Shown: positions 46,001 to 58,000 of the stretch, in pieces
Numbering within the stretch: position 1 is the stretch's first letter
How the letters are laid out: each line of letters begins with the position of its first letter
DNA from: Pithys albifrons albifrons
Taxonomy: Eukaryota; Chordata; Aves; Passeriformes; Thamnophilidae
Assembly (NCBI RefSeq): GCF_047495875.1
Contig: NC_092467.1
Location: 32,004,616-32,068,615 of the forward strand
Length of the DNA: 64,000 nt
Direction of reading: 5' to 3'
Program-made: the position numbers and the translations under genes
Notes under the pieces: model-generated
Database searches by the model: none
What the model saw: only the letters and a program-made list of their open reading frames with translations
What the model was told of the DNA's origin: nothing

Positions 46001-49000
46001 CCGAGGAGAAGTTACCAAAGTCTTCTTACCCACCACTTCTGTACCCTCAGGGAGCACCCAGTTCCTCCCCCTGGGCAGGGACTCACCCAATGGGTGATTA
46101 ACTCTGGGAGCCAGGGGGTGTTGAACTGTTGATGGCCCATTGGCAGCTCCGCCCCCCTCAGGCTGGGTGTGAAGGTGATAATGACTCCCTGGGCAGCTGC
46201 TGCTGATGGCCCATTGTCCTTGGGGAATGAATAGAGGGGGTGGAATACACAGCTTTGATCACCCCCACACAGGGTTAGCTGGTCCCTCCTGCTGAACTAG
46301 GACAACAGCAGAAGTTTTTTGCTTAAGCTGTAACCATTTTGCTCAGTGTTTCATCATAAAATGCTGGCTGCTTTATCCCCCACTGCAGCATTCCCCTGGG
46401 CAGCCAGATCATCACAGTGCCTGTGAACTCCTCACTGTCTTGGCACGTGAACAAACTGAGGGAGATTGGAAAAGAAGCCTACAATGTCAGCTATGCCTGG
46501 AAAATGGTAAGGAATAAAGTCTAAGGTGGCACAGAGCAAGTTCAGAGCTCTGTTACCAGTTGTAAGAGCTTTGGGAGAGCTCCTGGGCTTCCTTTCTTCA
46601 ATTTGGAACTCATCTGAGCACTGATCTCGACCCAGGGATTAAAAAAGGTTAAATATAATCCAGGTGAGGTTCCCTGATGCCAGAAATAATTGGCTGTTTC
46701 TCTGTGCCAACAAACTCAAGAGGGCACATGTGGATCATTTCACAGCATTAAGTTAAATCCGACCCCTAAAGGATTAGGCTGAGCAGTTTGAAGAGATTAA
46801 ATCTGTCATTGTTTAACAGCAATTCACACAGGAGGGTGTCTGGAGCTAATTTTCTGATATTGTAATGCTGCATTTAATATCAAAACACCCTTTGCAGAGC
46901 AGCTGGGACACCCCAAGCTTTGCTGGTCTGGTTATCACAGGCTCCTTCAAAGATGCAAACCAGTCAAACATGTGGAACTGATAAAAAGCCTATTTTTTGA
47001 GAGCTCATTTGTGTGTCCTCTCCAGAAAGGGAATACCAGAGTGTGTTTGTGAAGCTGCAGCCTCTCCTCTGTTCACAGCCCTTCAAAAAATAGACATAAA
47101 ACAGTGTTAAAAAGTAGCCACTGAGCAACAAAAGGAGGGTCTTGTTTAGTTTTTCTGGAGAAAAAATGACAGTGTTTTTATTTTGTATGTTAACTGTGGA
47201 AAAGTGGGACCAGAACACACAAGCTCTGCCCATCCTGCACGTTCTGTTCCTGTCTGGTGACTTGCTGGTGTTTTGCAGGTGCAGGACACCTCCTTTATCC
47301 TGTGTGTGGTGGTGATCCAGCCAGAAATCCCTGTCAAGCAGCTGAAGAACCTCAACACTGTCCCCAGCAGCAAACTGCTCTACCACCGCCTGGACCTGCT
47401 GGGCCAGCCCAACGCCTGCCTGCACTTCAAGCAGCTGGCCACGCTAGGTGAGACCCTCCAGGTGGTCCTGGCCAGCCTAGGTGTCCTCCAGGTGGTCCTG
47501 GCCACCCTGGGTGAGATCCTCCAGGTGGTCCTGGCCAGCCTAGGTGTCTTCCAGGTGGTCCTGGACACCCTAGGTGTCCTCCTCCAGGTGGTCCTGCCCA
47601 CCCTGGGTGAGATCCTCCAGGTGGTCCTGGCCACCCTAGTGAGACCTTCCAGATGGTCCTGGCCACCCTAGTGAGACCCTCCAAGTGGTCCTGGCCACCC
47701 TAGGTGAGGCTCTCCAGGTGGTCCTGGCCGCCCTATGTGTCCTCCAGGTGGTCCTGGCCACCCTAGGTGTCCTCCAAGTGGTCCTGGCCTAGGTGAGGCC
47801 CTCCAGGTGGTCCTGGCCACCCTAGGTGAGGTCCTGGCCACCCTAGTGAGATCCTCCAGATGGTCCTGGCCAGCCTACGTGAGGCCCTCCAGGTGGTCCT
47901 GGCCACCCTACGTGAGGCCCTCCAGGTGGTCCTGGCCACCCTACGTGAGGCCCTCCAGGTGGTCCTGGCCACCCTAGTGAGACCCTCCAGGTGGTCCTGG
48001 CCACCCTAGTGAGATCCTCCAGATGGTCCTGGCCAGCCTAGGTGAGGCTCTCCAGGTTGTCCTGGCCACCCTAGTGAGATCCTCCAGATGGTCCTGGCCA
48101 GCCTAGGTGAGGCCCTCCAGGTGGTCCTGGCCACCCTAGTGAGACCCTCCTTGCTCACATCTGTGGTAGTTTTGGGTTGGCCTCAACTTAGCAGGCTCAG
48201 AGAATCTGTGTAGATCAGGACAGACAGGGGTCACCTGACTTAAGCAACCAAAGAAATATTTCATACCAGGTGGTGCAAACCTGAGATATGAACGCAGGAG
48301 TGGGAGGTGTTCCCTCAGTTCCATCATGGCTGAAGTAGAGTCAGGACATGGTGCTGCTGCCCTGCAGTCTGGGCCCTGCTGCTGCTGCTGCCACTGGCAT
48401 TTTGTTTGAACTCAGAGAAGCAGAAACATTTTGTTGTTGTATTTTCTGTTTCTTGCTGGGTGTCTTTTGGGGTGCTTATGGAGAAATCTGGAGTGATGGA
48501 ATCTGGTGGGAGGTGGAAAATTGTTGTTATATCTGACTTGTATAACTGTGTGTTATGTTGTGGTTTGCTTTTAATTTTTTCTGTATAAATATATATAGTT
48601 AGTTTAAGTATAAACTGCTTCGAGTTTCCAGGTTTTTTTTCCTTTCTCCCTTTTCTCAGTGGGAGGGAGAAGGAGTCTGACTCTGTGTTGGGCAGTTTGC
48701 ATTTTGCCAGCTCAGCCCAAGACAGACCCCACGTCAGGCACCACGTCCTGGCTGTGCAGCAGGTGCAGTTCCCCCTCCTGACCCCCCTCCTGTTTGGTGT
48801 TTGCAGAAAGCCCCACGGTGATGCTCTCAGCAGGCAGCTTCTCCTCGCCCTACGAGCACCTGAGCCAGCCCGAGACCAAGCGCATGGTGGAGCACTACAC
48901 GGCCTACCTGAGCGACAACACGCGGCTCATCGCCAACCCGGGCCTCAAGGTGGGCCTGGGGGCACCTGCCCCTCCTGCTGCCCATGCCACACTGGTATAG

Positions 49001-52000
49001 CCCAGGAGTCCACAATGGGCTCCCTCCTGCTGCCCATGCCACACCTGGTATAGCCCAGGAGTCCACAATGGGCTCCCTCCTGCTGGCCATGCTACAATAA
49101 CTACAGGAGCCCACAATGGGCTCCCTCCTGCTGGCCATGCTACAATAACTACAGGAGCCCACAATGGGCTCCCTCCTGCTGGCCATGCCACACCTGGAAT
49201 AGCCACAGGAGCTCCCTCCTGCTGGCCATGCCACACCTGGTATAAACACAGGAACCCACAATGGGCTCCCTCCTGCTGGCCATGCCACACCTGGTATAGC
49301 CCAGGAGTCCACAGTGGGCTCCCTCCTGCTGCCCATGCCACACCTGGTATAGCCCAGGAGTCCACAATGGGCTCCCTCCTGCTGCCCATGCCACAGCTGG
49401 AATAGCCACAGGAGCTCCCTCCTGCTGCCCATGCCACACCTGGTATAAACACAGGAACCCACAATGGGCTCCCTCCTGCTGCCCATGCCACACCTGGTAT
49501 AAACACAGGAGCCCACGGTGGGCTCCCTCCTGCTGCCCATGCCACACCTGTACAGCCATGTCCACACCTGGAATAACCACAGGAGCCCACACTGGGCTCC
49601 CTCCTGCTGGCCATGCCACATCTGGAATAGCCACAGGAGCTCCCTCCTGCTGCCCATGTCACACCTGGTATAGCCCAGGAGTCCATAATGGGCTCCCTCC
49701 TACTGGCCATACCACACCTGGTATAGCCCAGGAGTCCACAATGGGCTCCCTCCTGCTGGCCATGCTACAATAACCACAGGAGCCCACAGTGGGCTCCCTC
49801 CTGCTGGCCATGCCACACCTGGAATAGCCACAGGAGCTCCCTCCTGCTGCCCATGTCACACCTGGTATAGCCCAGGAGTCCATAATGGGCTCCCTCCTGC
49901 TGGCCATGCCACACCTGGTACAGCCCAGGAGTCCACAGTGGGCTCCCTCCTGCTGACCATGCCACAATAACCACAGGAGCCCACAGTGGGCTCCCTCCTG
50001 TTGCCCATGCCACACCTGTATAGCCACAGGAGCCCCCAGTGGGCTCCCTCCTGCTGCCCATGCCACACCTGGAATAACCACAGGAGCCCACAGTGGGCTC
50101 CCTCCTGTTGCCCATGCCACACCTGGTACAGCCACAGGAGTCCACAGTGGGCTCTCTCATGTTGCCCATGCCACAATAACCACAGGAGCCCTCCATGGGC
50201 TCCCTCCTGATGCCCATGCCACAATAACCACAGGAGCCTACAATGGGCTCCCTCCTGTTGCCCATGTCACACTGGGTACAGGCACAGCAGCCCACAGTGG
50301 GCTCCCTTCTGCTGGTCATGCCACAATAACCACCGGAGCCCACAATGGGCTCCCTCTTGCTGGCCATGCCACACCTGGAATAGCCACAGGAGCTCCCTCC
50401 TGCTGCCCATGCCACACTTGGTATAGCCACAGGAGCCCACAGTGGTTGGCTTGGAAAGGACCTGAAAGCCCATCTTGCTCCAAACCCTTTGTGATGGGCA
50501 GGGTCACCTCCCACCAGCCCAGGTTGCTCCAAGCCCTGTCCAGGCTGGCCTGGGACACTTCCAGGGATGGGGCAGCCACAGCTTCTCTGGGCACCTCTGC
50601 CAGGGCCTGCCCACCCTCACAGTCAGGAATTCCTTTTCAATATCCCACCTAACCCTGCCCTGTTCGTGTCAGGGAGGAATTTCTTCCCAACAGTTCATCT
50701 GAGAGAGGAGGGAGAGGGTTTATCCCCCAGCAGAGGAGGGAAATCTGCTGAGCAGCTCTCAAAACAAACCCTGGTAAAACTAAAGCCACAGTCAATCTTT
50801 AGCAGAAAACCCTTTATGTTCTTCCTTCCTATTTTCTGTGTGAGCAGAGCATTGTTTATATTGTCCTGAAGTGAAAACACAAACTAAAAGCCGCGGAGAT
50901 AACAACAATAATATTTCATTGTGAGTGCAACGTGAGTCGTTGAGTTCAGACGCTCCCTGATGGCTCTTGGGGCAGCTTGTTCCCCTTTTCCTGCCAGCCT
51001 TGGAGGAGCCCTGGCATCCCTGCCCTGCCTTTGTCTTGGCAGTTCTCTGTGAGGAACGAGGTGATGGCCACGAGCCACGGCACGGACGAGTGGATGACGC
51101 AGATGGAGATGAGCGGCCTCAACAGCTACATCGTGCGCCGCTACATCGCGACGCCCAACGGGGTGCTGCGCATCTACCCCGGCTCCCTCATGGACAAAGC
51201 CTTTGACCCCACCAGGAGGCAGTGGTGGGTCTTAAGGGTCCCTTTAGCAATGAAAATATTGGGGTGGGTTTGTAGCCTGAGGGTTGTTGGCTGGTTGTTG
51301 CCTTCGTTGAGCTCAAAAGTGTCGCGGCACCGATGGGCTGGTTAAAGGTGAACCTGCAGGAGGAACGAACCCAACCCAGGAGAGATTCTAAGTCAGAGTT
51401 ACAATTTAATAACAATATTCCAAGAAATGCAATGGCACAAAGAGAAATTGGGTTTAACCCCCAAGCCCAGCAGTGTAACCCACCCCCTGGGCACAAACAC
51501 AGGGGGGTTTGGTGGCCCCTGTGCTGAGCCCCACGTGGTGCCCTCGAGTCCAAAGGCAAAGGAAGGGACAAACCTGTTGGTGCAGATGATGGCACAGTCT
51601 GGTGGAGAGTGGTGGGCTCCTCCTGGCCAGGGGCTGCTCCTCCTCTGGATCCCTTGAGTGGTCCCAGAAGTCCCCAACCCCCAAGATTGTGTCCCCTGAG
51701 TTTTGGGTGGGAGCCCCCAGTGCCTCCCCCAGGGCAGGGAGTTCCAGCCTGGGGGATCTGACTCTGGCAGTCAGGGGGGATTTTGGACTCGTTGGTGGCC
51801 CCTGAGCAGAGCTGAGCCCTCAGGTGGGTGTGGAGGTGCCAAGGAGTCCCTGCAGGGCAGTTCTCCCAGCTCCTCTGCCAGGCTTCTTTCCCAGCCAGCT
51901 CCCAGCCTGAGGGCTCAGCTGTGCCCTGGGCAGCTGCTGCCAGTGGGCCCTTGGGAACAGTTGCTGGGCAATGGCCCAGAGGGTTTGGAATGCCCAGCTT

Positions 52001-55000
52001 TGGTCACACCCAAACTGGGATAAACTGGGCCCACCTGCTGAACTGGGACAACCAACCACATCAAACATTCGTGGCTTCTGATTCCACCCTTTGGATTTGA
52101 GGGGGATGTTGGTGTTTCCCACCCCAATTAGGAGCATAAATACCCAGCAAATGGGCAGCCCCTTCAGGGATTGGCTGATTCAGGAGCGTTTGGGGCTCCT
52201 CAGGATGGTTTTGTTGTGAATATTTCAGCCTTTTTTTGTTTGTTTGCAGCTGATTTAAAGGAGGGGTTTTCTGTGTTAATTATGCACCAGCATCTGATTT
52301 GGGCCAAGAGTTGTGTGTGTGGGGCTGGGAATGTGAGAGCAGAGAGGGCTTGGAGAGCATTCCAGCCTGTGGGATTGGTGGGCAGGAGCTGCCACACTGT
52401 GGGCACACAGCCAGCACCAGGTCCCAGCCCTCTGGCAGCTCTCCTGACCCAGATTTCCTCTGAAATAATCATGCCTAGAGATCCTGATGAGCTTTTCTTC
52501 AGCTTATTTACCTTTGCAATCCCATTGTAAGAGCTCCCAATTTTTTTTTTTTTCATTTTTGATTTCCAATTTGGTTTAAGTTGGATTGTTTGTCTTTTAC
52601 TTTCTCCATCCATGGTTTGACAAAGCTCCATCCACAGCATGAAATGAGGTCTTGGGTTTTAGATAAAGCCAAATTTGGAGTGTTTTGGACAGAAGATACG
52701 AATGAAAAACTGGGAATGAAGTAGAAGGGGGTTAAGCTGCTCATGGGGTGGTGCACTGGGGGTAGAGAAAAGCAAAGGAATCACTTTCTCTTACACAGAA
52801 GTTTTTCCAACATTTTCATCAACTTTCTTAGGGCAGTAGGAAGATATTTGTCGAGTAGGAAGATACTTGTCATGATTGTGGCTTATTTTATGCTGCCAGG
52901 GAGTTTTCAAAAGTGCTTGCAAGTTGTAATCACTGTCTGACCTATTTCTGCATTTTCTTGCATCAATTCTGCCCTTTCTCCTCAGTTTGCAATGTAATAA
53001 TTATAATTATTTCACCAGAGTTGGAGACTCCTGGCACCAAGTCAGATCTTCTGGGGGAAAATGTCTAAAATTGCATTAAATGTGTTCTATGCATTTTTAG
53101 TGCACTTGGATGTTCTTGAGGAACTATTTAGGTACTAATTGTGCTTAAATACTTACATTGTTCACAGTGTGAAGAATTCAATGTCTGTATATTTGGGGAA
53201 AATAAAAGATGCCACCTTAAAGTTACAGAACTCACTAATTATGAAGGTTAATTATTTATTCTTTTGGCTTCCTTCAGGTATTTGCATGCAGTGGCCAATC
53301 CAGGTCTCATCACCTTCACTGGGCCCTACTTGGATGTTGGAGGGGCTGGTTATGTGGTCACCATCAGCCACACAGTCCATTCCTCCAGGTAAGTCCTGCT
53401 GGGAGGGTTTGGGGAGATAAAAAGACTCTCAGTTATCAAGGTTTCACTTGGGTAGGAGAGAAGAATTCTGAGGGACTCTTGTGGGTGCAAGGACTGAAAA
53501 GCAAACTGGGCTGAAAGGGCTTTGGGTGAAATGTTGTCTGAATTTGTCCTTGGTGCAACAGGATATTGAAATATTATGGAAAATCCATCCTATAGGAATG
53601 TATAAATTCTTTATTGATAGAAATATGCAGCATAATACAGAATAAAAACAGCATGTAGAAAAAAGGGTTGGTGGTGAGAATGTTCTCCAGGATGAATATG
53701 AGATGAGATTCCATGTGGGCAAGACCAGGAATGGGGAGGAGGAGAGGAATTGCTTTCCCTGGACACTGTGGGATGTTCTCCCTCTCTGCTTGTACTCAAA
53801 TCCTTCTCCACCAAGAGTGTTAATCTCTAAATTTCCTGAAGTTCCTCACACTTACACTTCTGAAGTTGTGAATCCCAGGGGGGATGTTTGGAAAGGAAGA
53901 AGAAGTGAAAGCAGATCCAAGGGCAGAGAGAGGTCAGGCCACCAATGGGGTTGATTAAAGACCTGTCCAAACTCCAGGAATTGGGGAGGTCCCTGCCTGG
54001 GCTGCTTAAATCCAGCTTTGGGCAGGGGCTGGCAGGAGGAAGGAGGTCTTGGGGACCTGGAGCTGCCCCTGCAGGGAACAGAGCAGGCTGAGAGCACCCA
54101 TGGGTGCCTTTGGGTCAAACCCCACCTCCAGCTGAAGGACCATCTCAGCCAGATGGTGAGAAGTTAATTGTGCCAGGAGTTGGTCTGGATGATCCTTGTG
54201 GGTCCTTTCCAGCTCAGGACACCCCATGACCTTTTCTTGGAGGACCAGACTGGTTCTGTTCCAGCTCCCTCTGGCCCTGGGGCTGAGATTTGGGATGTTT
54301 AAAGCAGTCCCAAACTTTTCTATCCTAAGCTCTCCCAAGTTTCAGGCCTGGAAGATAATTTTGATTTTTAACATGGAGGTTCTTCCAAAGCTTTCACTGA
54401 ACCTTCTGCCCCCACCCACCAGGAACCTTCTGATGTTCCCCTGGCAAACACAGCCCCCAAAGCCAGCAGAGGATGGGCCACGCCCCCTCTGCTCTTCCCA
54501 GGAATTCCTCTGCTCCCGGTGGGATTTCCCACCACAGGACATCAGCCTGTGTGTTTTGGCAGGAGCTTTATCAGCCCCTCGTGGTGCTTCTCCCAGAGGA
54601 ATTTACTTGGGGGTGGGGAATAAGCACTTTGGTAAGGAGAGAAGTGCAATTAATCAAAATTCTGATTTTTATCTACCAAGGGATGGTTTACTTGGCTTTG
54701 AGAACTTCAAGCTGGGGGTGGGTTATTAGGAGATGATTAAAGAGAGGTTAAACAAAGTTTGGCAGATGGGAGTGTGAGCCCTGGGTAAATAAAACCTCTG
54801 AAGCTTTTAGTCCCATCAGCTCTAATCCCCAAAGAGGCCCGAGTTGAAAATCCAGAGGGTTGGGGGAGGAATCCATGGAGTTAACAGGAATTGTGGAGTT
54901 GGAGCCTTCTGGGAGGGTTTAAATCCCCAAATCTGTTGGAGCCTTCTGGGAGGGTTTAAATCCCCAAATCTGTGTCAGCACCTTCAGGGTGGACAAGGGA

Positions 55001-58000
55001 TCAGACCCAGCCAGGAGGGGTTTAGGAGGGGCAGGTCCTGTCTGACCAACCTGATCTCTTTCTACGATCAGGTGACCCACCTGGTGGATGAGGGGAAGGC
55101 TGTGGGTGTGTCTGTCTGGACTTCAGCAAGGCCTTTGACACTGTCTCCCATAATATACTCCTGGAAAAGCTGGTAGCCCATGGCCTGGACAAGTGTCCCC
55201 TCTGCTGGGTCAGGAGCTGGCTGGAGGGTCGGGCCCAGAGAGTGCTGGTGAATGGAGCTGCATCCAGCTGGTCACCAGTGGTGTCCTCAGGGATCTGTGT
55301 TGGGGCCAGTCCTGTTTAATTAACATCTTTATTGATGATTTAGATGAGGGGATTGAGTCCATCATCAGCAAATGTGCTGATGACACCAAGTTGGGAGGGA
55401 GTGTCGACCTGCTGGAAGCCAGGAGGGCTCTGCAGAGGGATCTGGAGAGACTTGAGGGATGGGCTGATTCCAATGGGATGAGGTTCACCAAGGCCAAGTG
55501 CAGGTCCTGCCCTTTGGCCACCCCAAGCCCTGCAGCGCTCCAGGCTGGGCACAGAGTGGCTGGAGAGCAGCCAGGCAGAGGGACCTGGGGGGACTGAGGG
55601 ACAGGAAGCTCAACAGGAGCCACCAGTGTGCCCAGGTGGCCAAGAAGGCCAAGGGGATCCTGGCCTGGATCCAAACTAGCGTGGCCAGCAGGCCCAGGGC
55701 AGTGACCCTTCCCCTGGACTCTGCCTTGGGGAGGCCACACCTTGAGTGTTGTGTTCAGTTCTGGGCCCCTCAGCTGAGGAAGGACATTGAGGGGCTGGAG
55801 CGGGGCCAGAGAAGAGCAACGAGGCTGGAGAAGGGACTGGAGCACAAGCCCTGTGGGGAGAGGCTGAGGGAGCTGGGGGTGTTCAGCCTGGAGAAGAGGA
55901 GGCTCAGAGGTGACCTCAGCACTGTCTGGAACTGCCTGAAGGGAAGTTCTGGCCAGGTGGGGGTTGGTCTCTTCTCCCAGGCACTCAGCAATAGGACAAG
56001 GGGGCACGATGGGCTCAAGCTCTGCCAGGGGAAATTGAAGTTGGAGATCAGAAAGAAATTCTTTGCAGAGAGAGTGCTCAGGGATTGGAATGGGCTGCCC
56101 AGAGAGGGGGTGGATTCCCCATCCCTGGAGGTTTTTCAGCTGAGCTTGGCCGTGGCACTGAGTGCCATGATCTGGTAAAGGGACTGGAGTTGGACTCGAT
56201 GATCTTGGAGGTCTTTTCCAACCCAATCCATTCTGTGATTCTATGGAGCTGACCCCTTTCCCTGCCATTTCATGGATCTCGGTGCTTTTTTTTGGAGGTT
56301 GGGAAATGGAGGGATTTATGCAAGAAGTTGTTTCATGCAGCAAACCAGAAGGGTTTAATGCTTAAAAAGATATTTATAGTGACATTTCTCTGTGTGTTGG
56401 GGCAGAAAAGGAACTTCAGATCTTGGTGCTGGTTTAGAGCCGGTTTAGGGCCGGTTTAGGGCCGGTTTAGAGCTGGCTTAGAGCTGGTTTAGGGCCGGTT
56501 TAGGGCCGGTTTAGGGCCGGTTTAGGGCCGGTTTAGGGCCGGTTTAGGGCCAGTTTAGGGCTGGTTTAGTGCTGGCTTAGGGCCGGTTTAGGGCTGGTTT
56601 AGAGCTCGTTTAGGGCTGGTTTGGATTGGAGTTGATTTCCAGTGCACCTCTTGGACAGAAAACCCACCCCAGTGCAGGGAGAGCAGAGCTGGGTGAGGAA
56701 AAAGTGGAAAAAAATGGAGAAAAATAAAAAAAAATTGGGGAAATTTGAGGAGTTTGGGAATTGGGGAAAATTGGGAGAAAAAGTTGGGAAAAAGTAGGAA
56801 AAAAATTGGGGGAAATTGGGAAAACTTTGGGTGAAAAAGATGAAAAAATTGGGGAAAATGCGGGGAAATTTTTAAAAATTTGGAGAAGTGAATGTAAAAT
56901 GGGAGAAATTCGTAAGATTTTTAAAAATTTGGAGAAAAGTGGGGAGAAAAAAGAGGGAAAATTGGGGAGAAAAAAGAGGGAAAATTGGGGGGAAGAATGA
57001 GGCAAAAAAAGCAAATTTTTAGACGTTTGGTGAATTGAGGAAAAAATTGAGGAAATAAGGAAAAAATTGGAAAAAATGGGGGAAATTTGGGGAAAAACTG
57101 AGAAAAATTGAGGGGAAAAAAGGAAAAATTTCAGGAAAATATGCGGAAAAAATCAGAAAAATGAGGAAAAATTTGGAAAATTAGAGAAAAAATCCACAAA
57201 ATTTTTGGAAAAAAGGAGGAAAACTGGTAAAAACTTGCTGGTTTTAGTCCTGGTATAGGGCTGGTTTAGAGCTGGTTTAGGGCCGGTTTAGGGCTGGCTT
57301 AGAGCTGGTTTAGGACTGGTTTAGGGCCAGTTTAAAGCCAGTTTAGGGCCGGTTTAGGGCTGGTTTAGAGCTGGTATAGGGCCGGTTTAGAGCTGGTTTA
57401 GAGCCGGTTTAGGACCGGTTTAGGGCCGGCTTAGAGCCGGTTTAGGACCAGTTTAGGGCCAGTTTAGAGCTGGTTTAGGGCCGGTTTAGAGCTCGTTTAG
57501 GGCTGGTTTGGAGTTTAGGGCTGGTTTGGATTGGAGTTAATTTCCAGTGCACCTCTTGGACAGCAAACCCACCCCAGTGCAGTGAGCAGAGGTTTGTGTG
57601 GAACTGCTAGAACTCTGCTCTGTGCAGCCCAGCTGTGCCTTTCAGCATCTGCTGAACGTTTCTGCTCCTCCATTCAGAGATAAAATGAAGTGGGAAAAGA
57701 CATTTTGAGGAGTAGCCAAGTCAATATTGTGGCCTGTGCTTTGAGGGTGAGATGGTCACCCTGTGTCCCTCGGGGCTGAGAGGGGACTTGGGGTGGCTGT
57801 GCCCTCCCTGTCCTTCAGGGGAAAACTGGGGTGTTGGGAGTGGAAGAGGGAATTCCCTCATCCCTGAGGCTGCTGCACATCCCCCCTGACCGGATCCTTC
57901 TCACAACCAGCCCTAATAGTTATTATTTCCCTTTCTTTTCTGCCTCCTGCACTTGGGAACTGTAGGGATGGAGCACCATGTCCATGGCAGCTCCACGTTC

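Larger units (their letters stand above)
44548..46388 (+). other. Intron i-j, mostly LTR
   Basis: Two antisense solo LTRs of different subfamilies make up about 1.35 of 1.84 kb. The 380 bp between them (45294-45671) look unique. Confidence 0.9.
48950..51042 (+). other. Intron l-m
   Basis: A 1.48-kb minisatellite starts at the donor, followed by a - strand CR1 fragment (50447-50690). The last 350 bp look unique. Confidence 0.9.

Noticed and set aside
17203..52050. A provirus between two LTRs of the family
   Set aside because: The sequence between neighbouring LTRs is CACHD1 intron and exon, and most have their own target duplications, so they are solo LTRs.
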